Shown here: positions 52,428-61,621 of the stretch, piece by piece | Position numbering within the stretch: the stretch's first letter is position 1 | Layout: every line of letters starts with the position of its first letter | NCBI RefSeq assembly: GCF_900475285.1 | Contig: NZ_LS483370.1 | Location: 3,672,001-3,736,000 of the forward strand | Direction of reading: 5' to 3' | Length of the DNA: 64,000 bases | DNA from: Pseudomonas taetrolens | GTDB taxonomy: Bacteria; Pseudomonadota; Gammaproteobacteria; Pseudomonadales; Pseudomonadaceae | Notes under the pieces: model-generated | The model's input: only the letters and a program-made list of their open reading frames with translations | Databases searched by the model: none | Told to the model about the DNA's origin: nothing | Program-made: the position numbers and the translations under genes

Positions 52428-53293
52428 AGCAGCCCCAATTGCTCGGTGGTCTGGGCCTGATATAGCTCGGGCAAAACGGGCAGGCCCGGCAACCGCTCAC
52501 TCAACTGCTGATGAAAACGCCGCGCCAGTTCGGGTGCCCGATGGTTGTCGGGTGTGTGCAAAAACACGTAGGGCGTGCGCCCCTCTTCGATCCAGCCCGC
52601 GACTTTTTCGATCCAGGGCCGCAAATAGGTGTCATTGGCTTCCAGCTCGGGCCGGCCAATAAAGCGCACTTGCGGAAATGCGGTGAAGGCGGCCGGACGC
52701 GGCGGAACCTTCGGTTTTTTCGATTGCGCGTGGAGCACCGCCGGGTCGGTTGACGTGCAGCTGAACAAGGCCCGTGGATCGAGGCAAATGCGCTCGACCC
52801 CGCGATCCATCAACACACGATTGAGCAACCGTTCGGCATCCCCCTTGGCGAAGAAGTCGGGGTGGCGGACTTCGACCGCCAACGGTCGCTGCAGCGTGTC
52901 TATGAAGCTCACCAGCTCGGCCAGGCGCTGAGGCCCGAAGCTTGCCGGGAGTTGCAGCCACAGAGGGGCGACACGCGCTCCCAGGGGCTGCAACAGCTGC
53001 ACAAAGTCTTCTGCGGCCTGGGCCTGCTCGCGTAAATCACCGCCATGGCTGATATCGCGGGCAAACTTGGCGGTAAACCTGAAATGCTCGGGCATGCTCT
53101 GTGCCCAACGCTCAACCGTGCTCGCTGCGGGTCGGGCATAGAACGTGGTATTGCCCTCGACGGCGTTGAACACTTGCGCATAGAGCCCGAGAAACTCGGT
53201 GGTCCGTGCGTTCTGCGGGTACAAGCCCTCGCGCCAGGCGTTTTCACTCCAGGACGGACAACCCAGGTAATAAGGGAGAGGTGAATCAGTCAT
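52424..53293 (-). CDS. DUF72 domain-containing protein (YecE-like)
   Basis: This is a 289-residue TIM-barrel protein of the YecE family: GCPSWSENAWREGLYP at the start, AQVFNAVEGNTTFYARP, FRFTAKFARDISH, LGARVAPLWLQLPASFGPQRL, RPLAVEVRHPDFF and VFLHTPDNHRAPELARRF. The family is widespread but its reaction is not established. The start is at ATG 53291-53293, four bases from the 98-residue gene upstream. Confidence 0.88.
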   Translation of the reverse strand: MTDSPLPYYLGCPSWSENAWREGLYPQNARTTEFLGLYAQVFNAVEGNTTFYARPAASTVERWAQSMPEHFRFTAKFARDISHGGDLREQAQAAEDFVQLLQPLGARVAPLWLQLPASFGPQRLAELVSFIDTLQRPLAVEVRHPDFFAKGDAERLLNRVLMDRGVERICLDPRALFSCTSTDPAVLHAQSKKPKVPPRPAAFTAFPQVRFIGRPELEANDTYLRPWIEKVAGWIEEGRTPYVFLHTPDNHRAPELARRFHQQLSERLPGLPVLPELYQAQTTEQLGLL

Positions 53294-53296
53294 GGC

Positions 53297-53593
53297 TCAA
53301 ATGTACAGGTCCAGGCTCAACACCTCTACGTCCCAATCGACGAAACCCGCAGTCGTGAGGTAGCTGGTCAGCGCGTTGGCCACGTTTCTGTTCATGGCAC
53401 GCTGGAAGATCATGTCTTGCTGACGAACCGGCAACGGGCTGATGCGTTCTGGCGACGTGCGTGCCGTGGCAGAGCCGGGAGCCTGCTCGAACACAAGGTC
53501 ATTGTCCTCCACCGAGTCATCGATCAGCGCCGAGTCTTTACGCGGCTTGCGCTTGATGGGGTAGGACTGTGAGGAAAAGCCGTCTATACGCAT
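53297..53593 (-). CDS. conserved hypothetical protein, 98 residues
   Basis: This is a small soluble protein: a basic/Ser-rich start (MRIDGFSSQSYPIKRKPRKDS), an acidic stretch (SALIDDSVEDNDLVFE), then a probably helical segment (QQDMIFQRAMNRNVANALTSYLTT) and a C-terminal strand. It has no signal peptide. It is followed by the DUF72 gene after three bases, so the two may be co-transcribed. The function is unknown. Confidence 0.7.
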   Translation of the reverse strand: MRIDGFSSQSYPIKRKPRKDSALIDDSVEDNDLVFEQAPGSATARTSPERISPLPVRQQDMIFQRAMNRNVANALTSYLTTAGFVDWDVEVLSLDLYI

Positions 53594-53623
53594 GACTGCA
53601 GGCTCGTGGGCGATAAAAGCAAG

Positions 53624-53711
53624 TGTAGCCGCTGGCGAAGGTAACCCGGTAATTCACCGAAATTTACGCCTGACCCCAGCACAAGTTTCGTAGCCGCTGC
53701 AGAAGGCTGCG
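53624..53711. repeat. two REP-like half-sites between the 98-residue gene and tsaB
   Basis: TAGCCGCTGGCGAAGG starts at 53624 and TAGCCGCTGCAGAAGGCTGCG at 53691, both in the same orientation and matching the left arm of the other elements. They fill most of a 123-bp gap, just after the tsaB stop on the minus strand. Confidence 0.55.
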
Positions 53712-53716
53712 TCCAA

Positions 53717-54393
53717 TCAAGGGCGGGCTTTGGGTGTGGCGACCTTGTCCCGCAGGTACACCGGCTGTGCCAGATCCGCCGCAATAGCTTCGCCGCGTGC
53801 CCAGGCAAAGCGCGCCAGGGTCAGCAAATCTTCGGCATGGGGCAACATGCCGGCGTCTTGCGCATACGGTTTCACACTCAAGCGCTCTGCGTAGCCCCAG
53901 CCGGTGCCAGCACCGAACCAGTCACCGCTGGCACCGTCGGGCAAACCTGCCGCCTCGGGCGCCAAGACAGCCTCGCCCCCACCAGGCACATCTCGCCCGC
54001 CTGTTCGCGGTAGCAGCCCCAATACACTTCGTCCATGCGTGCATCGATGGCTGAGGCCACCTGAGTGGCCCCATGCTCGCGATGGGCGCGCTGGGCCAGC
54101 ACAGCCAGGTTCGAAATCGGCAGCACCGGGCGGTCCAGTGCAAAGGCCAGGCCTTGCACCACACCGATGGCAATCCGCACACCGGTAAAGGCGCCTGGCC
54201 CGCGACCGAAGGCAATGGCCTCGACAGCCGACAACTCGACACCCGCCTCGGCCAGCAGATCCTTGATCATTGGCAACAGCTTTTGCGCGTGCAGGCGCGG
54301 GATTACCTCGTAGTGGCTCGTGACCTTGCCGTCATGCAGCAGGGCAACAGAGCAAGCTTCAGTCGCGGTATCCAGGGCCAGCAAGGTGCTCAT
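53717..54393 (-). pseudogene. tsaB: tsaB (tRNA t6A synthesis protein), interrupted by a one-base frameshift
   Basis: TsaB works with TsaC, TsaD and TsaE to put threonylcarbamoyl on A37 of ANN-reading tRNAs, and is essential in E. coli. The start at ATG 54391-54393 (MSTLLALDTATEACSVALLHDG) and the core RGPGAFTGVRIAIGVVQGLA are normal. After GEMCLVG (near 53980) the frame leaves the family sequence; the continuation EAVLAPEAAGLPDGA through YLRDKVATPKARP is in the next frame, ending at 53717. Adding one G to the G5 run at 53976-53980 (CCCCC on the plus strand) restores 225 residues, a normal TsaB length. The lesion may be a sequencing error or a real mutation. Confidence 0.88.
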
Positions 54394-54488
54394 CAGTGTT
54401 CCCGTCAGAATCAAAAGTGGAAAAAGTGCAGCAGTATAAACAACAACAGCCCGCAAGCGGGCTGTTGTAACAGAGCAAAACCGACTTA

Positions 54489-55160
<672 letters not shown>

Positions 55161-55423
55161 TTAAATGACAACAGACTCGCCTCTTTGGGCCAATCTCAAA
55201 ATCGGATTATGGCCGCCCAAACGGCCAAGGGCTGATCAAGATACACAGCCCGCCGACCCCACACAAGCCGGCAAAAGTCTGAATAATCACCTGTAAACCG
55301 GCCTGTGCGGCCGGGTGTCACAGGTCCCTACCGTACTGAAATGTGTCGCGCCCGCACAGAGGTCGGCATGAAATCTGCACCTTCTCCTGGCCCCCTGGCG
55401 CGACCGATTGCCCGTCTTATGCC

Positions 55424-58054
55424 TTAGCCAGTGTTGCGCAGGCCTGCCGCAATCCCGGCCACAGTCACCAGCAACGCTTGTTCCAGAGGGCTGTCCTGAG
55501 TCGCTTGCTGGCGCCGGGAACGCGCCAGGAGCTCCGCTTGCAATAGATGAAGAGGATCAAGGTAAGTATTGCGCAACCGGATGAACTCCAGGGTATCGGG
55601 GCTGTGCGCCATCAGTTGCGACTGCCCGGTCAAGCCCAGCACCACCGCACACGCCTGCGACAATAAGTCGCGCAGATGCACGCCCAGTGGCAGCAGTTCG
55701 GGAGCCACCAAACGCTCATCGTAGAGTCTGGCGATGTCGACGTCGGCCTTGGCCAGCACCATCTCCAGCATGTCGATTCGGGTACGGAAAAACGGCCACT
55801 GTTCACGCATCTGCGCCAGCATCTGGCCTTCCCCTCGCTCCAGTGCGTTGTTCAACGCCGTTTCCCAGCCAAGCCAGGCAGGCAGCATCAGGCGAGTCTG
55901 GGTCCAGCCAAAAATCCACGGGATCGCCCGCAGGCTTTCAATCCCGCCCGCCCGGCGTTTGGCCGGGCGGCTGCCCAGCGGCAAGCGGCCCAGTTCCTGC
56001 TCCGGTGTGGACTGACGGAAATACTCCACGAATTGTGGGTTATCACGCACTACCGCACGGTAAGCCTTGACCCCGTCATCAGCCAGTTCGTCCATCAGCA
56101 CCCGCCAGCCCGGCTCAGGCAAAGGCGGTGGCAACAAGGTGGCTTCGAGTACGGCAGCCAGATACAGGTTGAGGTTTTGCTCGGCGATATCCGGTAGGCC
56201 AAATTTGAAGCGAATCATCTCGCCCTGTTCCGTCGTGCGGAAGCGCCCTGCTACCGATCCCGGAGGCTGCGACAGGATCGCCGCGTGGGCCGGGCCACCG
56301 CCGCGGCCGACCGTGCCACCACGGCCGTGGAACAACAACAGTTCGACCTCTTGCTCACGGCAGATATTGACCAGGGTTTCCTGGGCCCGGTACTGGGCCC
56401 AGGCCGCTGCCGTCGTGCCCGCATCCTTGGCGGAATCGGAGTAGCCGATCATGACCTCCTGCGGGCCATGCAAGCGTGCTCGGTACCCCGGCAACAGCAG
56501 CAAGCGTTCGATCACCGGCCCCGCCTGATCGAGGTCAGCCAGGGTTTCAAACAGCGGGACTACGCGCATTGGACGCTCAAGCCCGGCCTCTTTAAGCAGC
56601 AACTGCACCGCCAGCACATCCGAGGCTGCACCCGCCATGGAGATCACATACGAGCCCAGCGACGCCCCCGGCGCAGCCGCTACTTCACGGCAGGTGGCCA
56701 GAACTTCGGCAGTGTCGGCAGCCGGTTTGAAGTAGCCCGGCAACAAGGGTCGGCGGTTGGCCAGTTCACGGGTGAGAAAGGTCAGCCTCGCCTCTTCGTC
56801 CCACTCCTCATAGCGACCCAGTCCCAGATAATCGGTGATCTCAGTCATGGCCGAGGTATGCCGCGCCGCGTCCTGACGCACGTCCAGCCGCACCAGGAAC
56901 AGCCCGAAGGTCACCGCCCGGCGCAAGCAATCCAGCAACGGCCCCTCGGCAATCACCCCCATGCCGCAGGCATGCAATGACTCATAGCACAGCTGCAATG
57001 GCGCCAGCAGGTCGCGATTGTCCTGCAGTACGTCGTCGGGCGCCGCCCGGGGACTGTTCAAGGCACTATGCGCCCAGTTGCGAGTCGCTCGCAGACGCTC
57101 ACGCAATTGCTTGAGCACGGCACGATACGGCTCAGAATGCTCCCCCGCCACCGCAAGCAACGCCGGTGTGGCCTGCTGCATCGACAAGTCAGCGGCCAGT
57201 TTATCGATATCACGCAGGTATAAATCGGCGGCCATCCAGCGCGCCAGAAGCAGGACTTCACGGGTGACAGGGGCCGTCACATTCGGGTTGCCGTCGCGGT
57301 CGCCGCCCATCCAGGATGCAAAGCGAATGGGGGCGGCCTCGAGCGGCAAATGCAAACCTGTGGCAGCGTGCAGCGCCTGATCGGCCTTGCGCAACATGTG
57401 CGGTACTGCCTGCCAGAGCGAATGCTCAATGACGGCAAATCCCCATTTGGCTTCATCCACCGGTGTGGGGCGTGTGCGGCGGATTTCTTCGGTGTGCCAC
57501 GCTTCAGCGATCAACCGCTGCAGGCGTTGTTCAATTTGGGATTTTTCGGCTAGGGTCAGGTCACGGTGGTCCTGCGCAGCCAGTTGCTCGGCGATCGCAT
57601 CGTACTTTTGAATCAATGTACGGCGGGTCACTTCAGTGGGGTGCGCAGTCAACACCAGTTCAATATCGAGACGGCTGATTTGTCGCGCCAGCGATTCGGC
57701 GTCGTGCCCTTCGGCCAGCAGCCGCGTCAGCAGCGTGGGCAATACCAGCGCTTCAAAGGGCTCCGGCTGCTGGTCATCACGCCGGTGAATCAATTGATAC
57801 TGCTCGGCGATATTGGCCAGGTTCAAAAACTGGTTGAAAGCCCGTGCCACCGGCAACACTTCATCATCGCTGAGCGCATCCAGAATCGCGCTCAATTCCT
57901 CGCCCGTTGTCCCCCGCCGGTCGTCTTTGGCCCCTTGGCGGATACGCTCGATCTTGGCGAGAAAGGCTTCGCCGTATTGGTCACGAATGGTATTACCCAA
58001 CAGCTCACCCAGCAGGTGAACATCATCGCGCAAGCGTGCATCAATATCGGTCAT
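55424..58054 (-). CDS. ppc: phosphoenolpyruvate carboxylase
   Basis: Ppc carboxylates PEP to oxaloacetate, replenishing the TCA cycle from the PEP that enolase makes. The start is set at ATG 58052-58054 ([20 protein letters not shown]), giving 876 residues. The catalytic [13 protein letters not shown] motif, [14 protein letters not shown], the glycine-rich [14 protein letters not shown] loop and the family C-terminal LRNTG are present. It lies upstream of adk, divergent from a small gene at 58251. Confidence 0.97.
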   Translation of the reverse strand: MTDIDARLRDDVHLLGELLGNTIRDQYGEAFLAKIERIRQGAKDDRRGTTGEELSAILDALSDDEVLPVARAFNQFLNLANIAEQYQLIHRRDDQQPEPFEALVLPTLLTRLLAEGHDAESLARQISRLDIELVLTAHPTEVTRRTLIQKYDAIAEQLAAQDHRDLTLAEKSQIEQRLQRLIAEAWHTEEIRRTRPTPVDEAKWGFAVIEHSLWQAVPHMLRKADQALHAATGLHLPLEAAPIRFASWMGGDRDGNPNVTAPVTREVLLLARWMAADLYLRDIDKLAADLSMQQATPALLAVAGEHSEPYRAVLKQLRERLRATRNWAHSALNSPRAAPDDVLQDNRDLLAPLQLCYESLHACGMGVIAEGPLLDCLRRAVTFGLFLVRLDVRQDAARHTSAMTEITDYLGLGRYEEWDEEARLTFLTRELANRRPLLPGYFKPAADTAEVLATCREVAAAPGASLGSYVISMAGAASDVLAVQLLLKEAGLERPMRVVPLFETLADLDQAGPVIERLLLLPGYRARLHGPQEVMIGYSDSAKDAGTTAAAWAQYRAQETLVNICREQEVELLLFHGRGGTVGRGGGPAHAAILSQPPGSVAGRFRTTEQGEMIRFKFGLPDIAEQNLNLYLAAVLEATLLPPPLPEPGWRVLMDELADDGVKAYRAVVRDNPQFVEYFRQSTPEQELGRLPLGSRPAKRRAGGIESLRAIPWIFGWTQTRLMLPAWLGWETALNNALERGEGQMLAQMREQWPFFRTRIDMLEMVLAKADVDIARLYDERLVAPELLPLGVHLRDLLSQACAVVLGLTGQSQLMAHSPDTLEFIRLRNTYLDPLHLLQAELLARSRRQQATQDSPLEQALLVTVAGIAAGLRNTG

Positions 58055-58250
58055 TAGCGTTTCCTCCAGTCGTTTGGGGATGGCTCGTGCCCCAAGCATG
58101 CGTTGCAACCCCTGCGCCTGACAAGGGAACACAGAAACTGCGCTCGCCCCGGGTGGAACCGTCTACGCTCAAACAGGTAAAACACGCGCAGTTCGTACCG
58201 AATCCTGCGACCCACCGACGCCTGTTCTGGCGGCGTCCAGCGAGATAAAC

Positions 58251-58595
58251 ATGAAAATACGTGAGCTCGCGCAACACTGGGAACAAACTGCCAAAGGCCG
58301 TTTGCTCGACACCGGCTATGTGGTTCGCCTGGATGTGGAAACCGCAGCCCGGCTCGCGGCGTTGTCCGAGATGTACCCCAAGCGGCACCCCGAGGAGCTG
58401 CTCGGCGAACTGATAGGGTCGGCCCTTGAAGAGCTTGAAGCGAGCTTCCCTTACATCAAGGGTACGCAGGTGGTTACAACGGATGAAGAAGGCAATCCTC
58501 TGTACGAAGACGTCGGACAAACACCCCGTTTCCTGGCCCTTTCCCGTCAGTATTTACATGATTTGACGGCCCAGGACGATAAGCCCAAGCAGTGA
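58251..58595 (+). CDS. conserved protein, 114 residues, unknown function
   Basis: This is a soluble helical protein: MKIRELAQHWEQTAKGRLLDTGYVVRLDVETAARLAAL, then MYPKRHPEELLGELIGSALEELEASFPYIKGT and a C-terminal EDVGQTPRFLALSRQYLHDL. Homologues sit next to ppc in Pseudomonas and are sometimes labelled as pilin assembly related, a label I would not rely on. ATG 58251 follows a GATAAA-rich stretch with a weak ribosome site. Confidence 0.8.
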   Translation: MKIRELAQHWEQTAKGRLLDTGYVVRLDVETAARLAALSEMYPKRHPEELLGELIGSALEELEASFPYIKGTQVVTTDEEGNPLYEDVGQTPRFLALSRQYLHDLTAQDDKPKQ

Positions 58596-58738
58596 ATTGC
58601 ACCACTTCCGGCCTATGAATAATCCAATGGCTGGTGCCAGCACGCGATTTCCTCACGCTACGCCCTGCCTTGTCCGCAGGGCAATCGACTGACTGATCGG
58701 TCACGTCTGCGCCTAGGCAATCTGCCATCTTTATTTTT

Positions 58739-58766
58739 GAACTATTCAAAAAACGCTCGGGTCACA
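58739..58766 (+). promoter_or_regulatory. possible AlgU (sigma-22)-type promoter
   Basis: GAACTA (58739-58744), a 17-base spacer and TCACA (58762-58766) resemble the AlgU consensus GAACTT-N16/17-TCTGA, about 110 bases upstream of the lipoprotein gene. The -35 matches in five of six bases; the -10 is weak. P. aeruginosa lptF is described as AlgU controlled, which is why I looked here. Confidence 0.35.
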
Positions 58767-58878
58767 CCCAATAACCATCACTGCTGGAGCCTGCAGTAAC
58801 GCTTTGGCGTGACGTCTCAGGCAAACCTGACTGATGCCACGGTCGTGATGGAATTTGCTGTATTTCAGGAGTTACCTA

Positions 58879-59292
58879 ATGGAGTTGAAAACCATGATGA
58901 CCCGTACTGTCAAAACCACCTCACCTCGCCTGCGCGGGCTAAAACTGGCTGCGCTGGCACTCGGTACCAGCTTCGTTTTGGCCGGCTGTGCTGGCAACCC
59001 ACCTTCGGAGCAGTACGCGGTTACTCAATCGGCAGTGAATAACGCCGTGAGCGCTGGCGGCACTGAATTCGCCCCTGTTGAAATGAAGTCGGCTCAAGAC
59101 AAGCTGAAACAAGCGGAACTGGCCATGCACGACAAAAAGTACGACGAAGCCCGTCGTCTGTCCGAGCAAGCCGAGTGGGACGCCCGTTTGGCAGAACGCA
59201 AAGCCCAGGCTGCCAAGGCCCAAAAGGCTGTTGAGGATGCGCAGAAAGCCGTACAGGAATTGCGTCAGGAAGGCATGCGTAGCGTGAAATAA
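58879..59292 (+). CDS. DUF4398 lipoprotein
   Basis: The start is set at ATG 58879, seven bases after CAGGAG; other in-frame starts at 58894/58897 would also keep the signal. The 137-residue product has a lipoprotein signal with lipobox LAGC (Cys37). A DUF4398 helical domain follows (YAVTQSAVNNAVSAGGTEFAPVEMKSAQDKLKQAELAMHDKKYDEARRLSEQAEWDARLAERKAQ), rich in Ala, Lys and Glu and probably a coiled coil. The DUF4398-OmpA neighbour 64 bp downstream starts with a similar domain, so the two probably act together in the envelope. Confidence 0.88.
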   Translation: MELKTMMTRTVKTTSPRLRGLKLAALALGTSFVLAGCAGNPPSEQYAVTQSAVNNAVSAGGTEFAPVEMKSAQDKLKQAELAMHDKKYDEARRLSEQAEWDARLAERKAQAAKAQKAVEDAQKAVQELRQEGMRSVK

Positions 59293-59356
59293 ACGCTCCC
59301 CCTTCTGACCGCTTCTGGCGACACCGCATTCCTAATCGATAGAAAGGACACATATT

Positions 59357-60136
59357 ATGCGCAACCAAGTACTGATCCCTGCCCTGTTGGCTCTGAGCGT
59401 TGGCCTGGCGGCTTGCTCATCGACGCCGAACCCTAACCTGGAAAATGCCAAGACCAATTTCTCGGCTCTGCAGAGCAACCCGGAAGCCACCAAGGTGGCT
59501 GCACTGGAAACCAAGGACGCCAGTGAATGGCTGGATAAAGCTGAAAAGGCTTACCTGAATAAAGAAGATGAATCCAAAGTTGATCAGTTAGCTTATCTGA
59601 CCAACCAGCGTGTTGAAGTGGCCAAGCAAACCATTGCTTTGCGCACTGCTGAAGCCAATCTGAAGAACTCGGCAGCGTCCCGTGCCCAGGCATTGCTCGA
59701 TGCACGCGACGCCCAGATCAAGCAACTGCAAGGCATGAACGCCAAGCAGACCGAACGCGGCACACTGGTAACATTCGGCGATGTGCTGTTCCAGTTCGGC
59801 CGCTCCGACCTGCAACCCAACGGCATGCGCAACATCAACACCCTGGCTGATTACCTGGTCCAGAACCCTGACCGCAAGGTGATCGTTGAGGGTTACACCG
59901 ACAGCGTCGGCTCAGCTTCATTCAACCAGACGCTGTCTGAGCGTCGTGCGGCATCAGTGCGTAATGCACTGGTTCGCAAAGGCGTCGACCCTACCCGTAT
60001 CGTGGTTCAGGGTTATGGCAAGGAATACCCGGTTGCCAGCAACGCCACCGACTCGGGCCGCGCCCAAAACCGTCGCGTTGAGGTGACCATCTCCAACGAC
60101 AACCAACCTGTAGCACCGCGCTCATCGATGCAGTAA
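59357..60136 (+). CDS. lptF: DUF4398-OmpA fusion lipoprotein (LptF-like)
   Basis: The 259-residue lipoprotein has lipobox LAAC (Cys20), an N-terminal DUF4398-type coiled coil (about 25-135, with KDASEWLDKAEKAYLNKEDESKVDQLAYL), then a C-terminal OmpA peptidoglycan-binding domain (about 145-250) with FQFGRSDLQPNGMRNI, EGYTDSVGSASFNQTLSERRAASVRNALV and the NRRVEVTI end. P. aeruginosa LptF has the same layout and place. ATG 59357 follows GAAAGGAC. It ends before a strong terminator. Confidence 0.88.
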   Translation: MRNQVLIPALLALSVGLAACSSTPNPNLENAKTNFSALQSNPEATKVAALETKDASEWLDKAEKAYLNKEDESKVDQLAYLTNQRVEVAKQTIALRTAEANLKNSAASRAQALLDARDAQIKQLQGMNAKQTERGTLVTFGDVLFQFGRSDLQPNGMRNINTLADYLVQNPDRKVIVEGYTDSVGSASFNQTLSERRAASVRNALVRKGVDPTRIVVQGYGKEYPVASNATDSGRAQNRRVEVTISNDNQPVAPRSSMQ

Positions 60137-60153
60137 GCCGATAAGCGTTAACT

Positions 60154-60189
60154 AAAAAGCCCCGCCTGAGTGATCAGGCGGGGCTTTTT
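60154..60189 (+). terminator. intrinsic terminator after lptF
   Basis: AAAAAGCCCCGCCTGA and TCAGGCGGGGCTTTTT form a perfect 16-bp stem with a 4-base loop, with the T-tract at the end. It is also symmetrical enough to serve the convergent gene at 60248. Confidence 0.92.
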
Positions 60190-60247
60190 GCTTGAGCGTG
60201 AATATCCTTTGCCGCGACAGCCTCGCGCTGACAGGATCCAGCAGGCG

Positions 60248-60574
60248 TTACTGTTCCAGCTTCGGTGTTTCCTGGCCCATGCAACGTACTGCTTGTTTTT
60301 TGTTGTTCACCAGTACACCGGTCAGGCCTTTTTGCTCGGTGTCGAACAGCACGACGATGCCATCAATGCACTGGGCCACTTCGTTGGCAGGTTTCAGCGA
60401 AACCTTGTAATCCTCGCCGGGAATGGTCTTGAGCATGGTGAAATCGTTAAGCAACAGCGCATCTTCGGGCTTGGCAAAGTGCAGGTAGCCGTAATACCAC
60501 AGGCAACCCACGGTGCCGAGGATGGTACAAATGCCCGTGATGATCAGCGGGATGGCGTTACGTTCTTCACTCAT
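60248..60574 (-). CDS. hypothetical membrane-anchored protein, 108 residues
   Basis: One hydrophobic segment (about residues 8-28, with PLIITGICTILGTVGCLWYYGYL) is followed by a soluble domain with GEDYKVSLKPANEVAQCIDGIVVLFDTEQKGLTGVLVNNKKQAVRC; two Cys in this part could form a disulfide. The start codon overlaps the alpha/beta hydrolase stop by four bases, so the genes are probably coupled. The function is unknown. Confidence 0.75.
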   Translation of the reverse strand: MSEERNAIPLIITGICTILGTVGCLWYYGYLHFAKPEDALLLNDFTMLKTIPGEDYKVSLKPANEVAQCIDGIVVLFDTEQKGLTGVLVNNKKQAVRCMGQETPKLEQ

Positions 60575-61500
60575 GGTCGGTTCTCGGGTTCAACATCAGG
60601 ATTAAAGTGGGTCGTGACATTCGGGCCGTCAGGGTAGTTGGCGATCTCGCCCAGGCGTCGCACGCCGTTGAAATGTTCCGGGTCATCCAGGTAACGCAGC
60701 ATCACCTGGCGCCAGACAGGGTCGGCAAATGTCTGGACGTGCCCACCGCGCGTCAGTTGCAGCACTTTGGGCGGCGGCGCTGCCTGGTACAGGCGGATGC
60801 CATTGGACAGCGGCACAATCGGGTCGTCCAGGCTGTGGAACACCAGCATCGGCACATCGGCCATACCGGGCATCGCATTAACCGCACTGTCGGCATCGGG
60901 TACCAGCCAGGACAACGGTACCTGCAACGGCCAGGTCAGCCAGGACGTGCTCAAGGCAAATTGCCCCACCTCGCGATAGCTTGCCGGAACGCCGTCGAGC
61001 ACCATGGCTTTGAGCCGCGCCTTTTGCGCCGGGTGTTCGCTCAAGTAATGAACCCCCACGGCTCCTCCCAGACTTTGCCCCAGCACAATCAGCGGCAGGC
61101 CCTGGACCTGCGGTTGATCCTGCAACCAGTCAAAGGCAGCGGCAATATCCAGATAAACGCCCGGCAGGCTCGGGGAGCCCTGCGACAGTCCATAGCCCCG
61201 GTAATCGAACATCAGCACTTGGTACCCCTGTTCAGGCAGCCAGGCAGTCGCCCCCAAGTGGTAAGCCAGGTTGCCACCGTTGCCATGCAGATGCAGCACC
61301 GTGCCTTTGAGCGGCACGCCTTTTTTGGCCGGCAGCCACCAGCCGTGCAAGCGCGTACCGTCGGCAGCCGTCAATGCGACATCACGGTACTCCAGCCCCG
61401 CCGCCGTCGGCGTGATTGGCTGGCCTTTCTCGGGATAGAACAGCAACGAACTGCATCCGCCAAGGGCCAGCAGCAGACAGAGTGCAGCCAGGATTTTCAT
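60571..61500 (-). CDS. alpha/beta hydrolase lipoprotein
   Basis: This is a 309-residue lipoprotein (lipobox LGGC, Cys16) with an alpha/beta-hydrolase fold: an oxyanion-region motif VLHLHGNGGNLAYH, the nucleophile elbow VLGQSLGGAVG, a probable acid Asp in LVFHSLDDPIVP and a His in RGGHVQTF. It is similar to the bacterial serine-aminopeptidase/BAAT-like family. The substrate is unknown. The downstream small membrane gene overlaps it. Confidence 0.85.
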   Translation of the reverse strand: MKILAALCLLLALGGCSSLLFYPEKGQPITPTAAGLEYRDVALTAADGTRLHGWWLPAKKGVPLKGTVLHLHGNGGNLAYHLGATAWLPEQGYQVLMFDYRGYGLSQGSPSLPGVYLDIAAAFDWLQDQPQVQGLPLIVLGQSLGGAVGVHYLSEHPAQKARLKAMVLDGVPASYREVGQFALSTSWLTWPLQVPLSWLVPDADSAVNAMPGMADVPMLVFHSLDDPIVPLSNGIRLYQAAPPPKVLQLTRGGHVQTFADPVWRQVMLRYLDDPEHFNGVRRLGEIANYPDGPNVTTHFNPDVEPENRP

Positions 61501-61526
61501 CGAATGAGGTACCTGAAACAGTTAGG

Positions 61527-61606
61527 TAGCCGCTGCTGACAGCGAAAGGTCCGCAGGATTCAGAGAGGGTCACTGCGCTACTCGTCACCGTCTGCAGCAG
61601 CGGCTA
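61527..61606. repeat. REP-like paired element
   Basis: TAGCCGCTGCTGACAGCG at 61527-61544 and CGTCTGCAGCAGCGGCTA at 61589-61606 are inverted. They lie between the alpha/beta hydrolase start and the QEGLA-protein stop, so here the element sits upstream of a gene rather than in a convergent gap. Confidence 0.6.
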
Positions 61607-61621
61607 CAGGGCTGGGCATGT

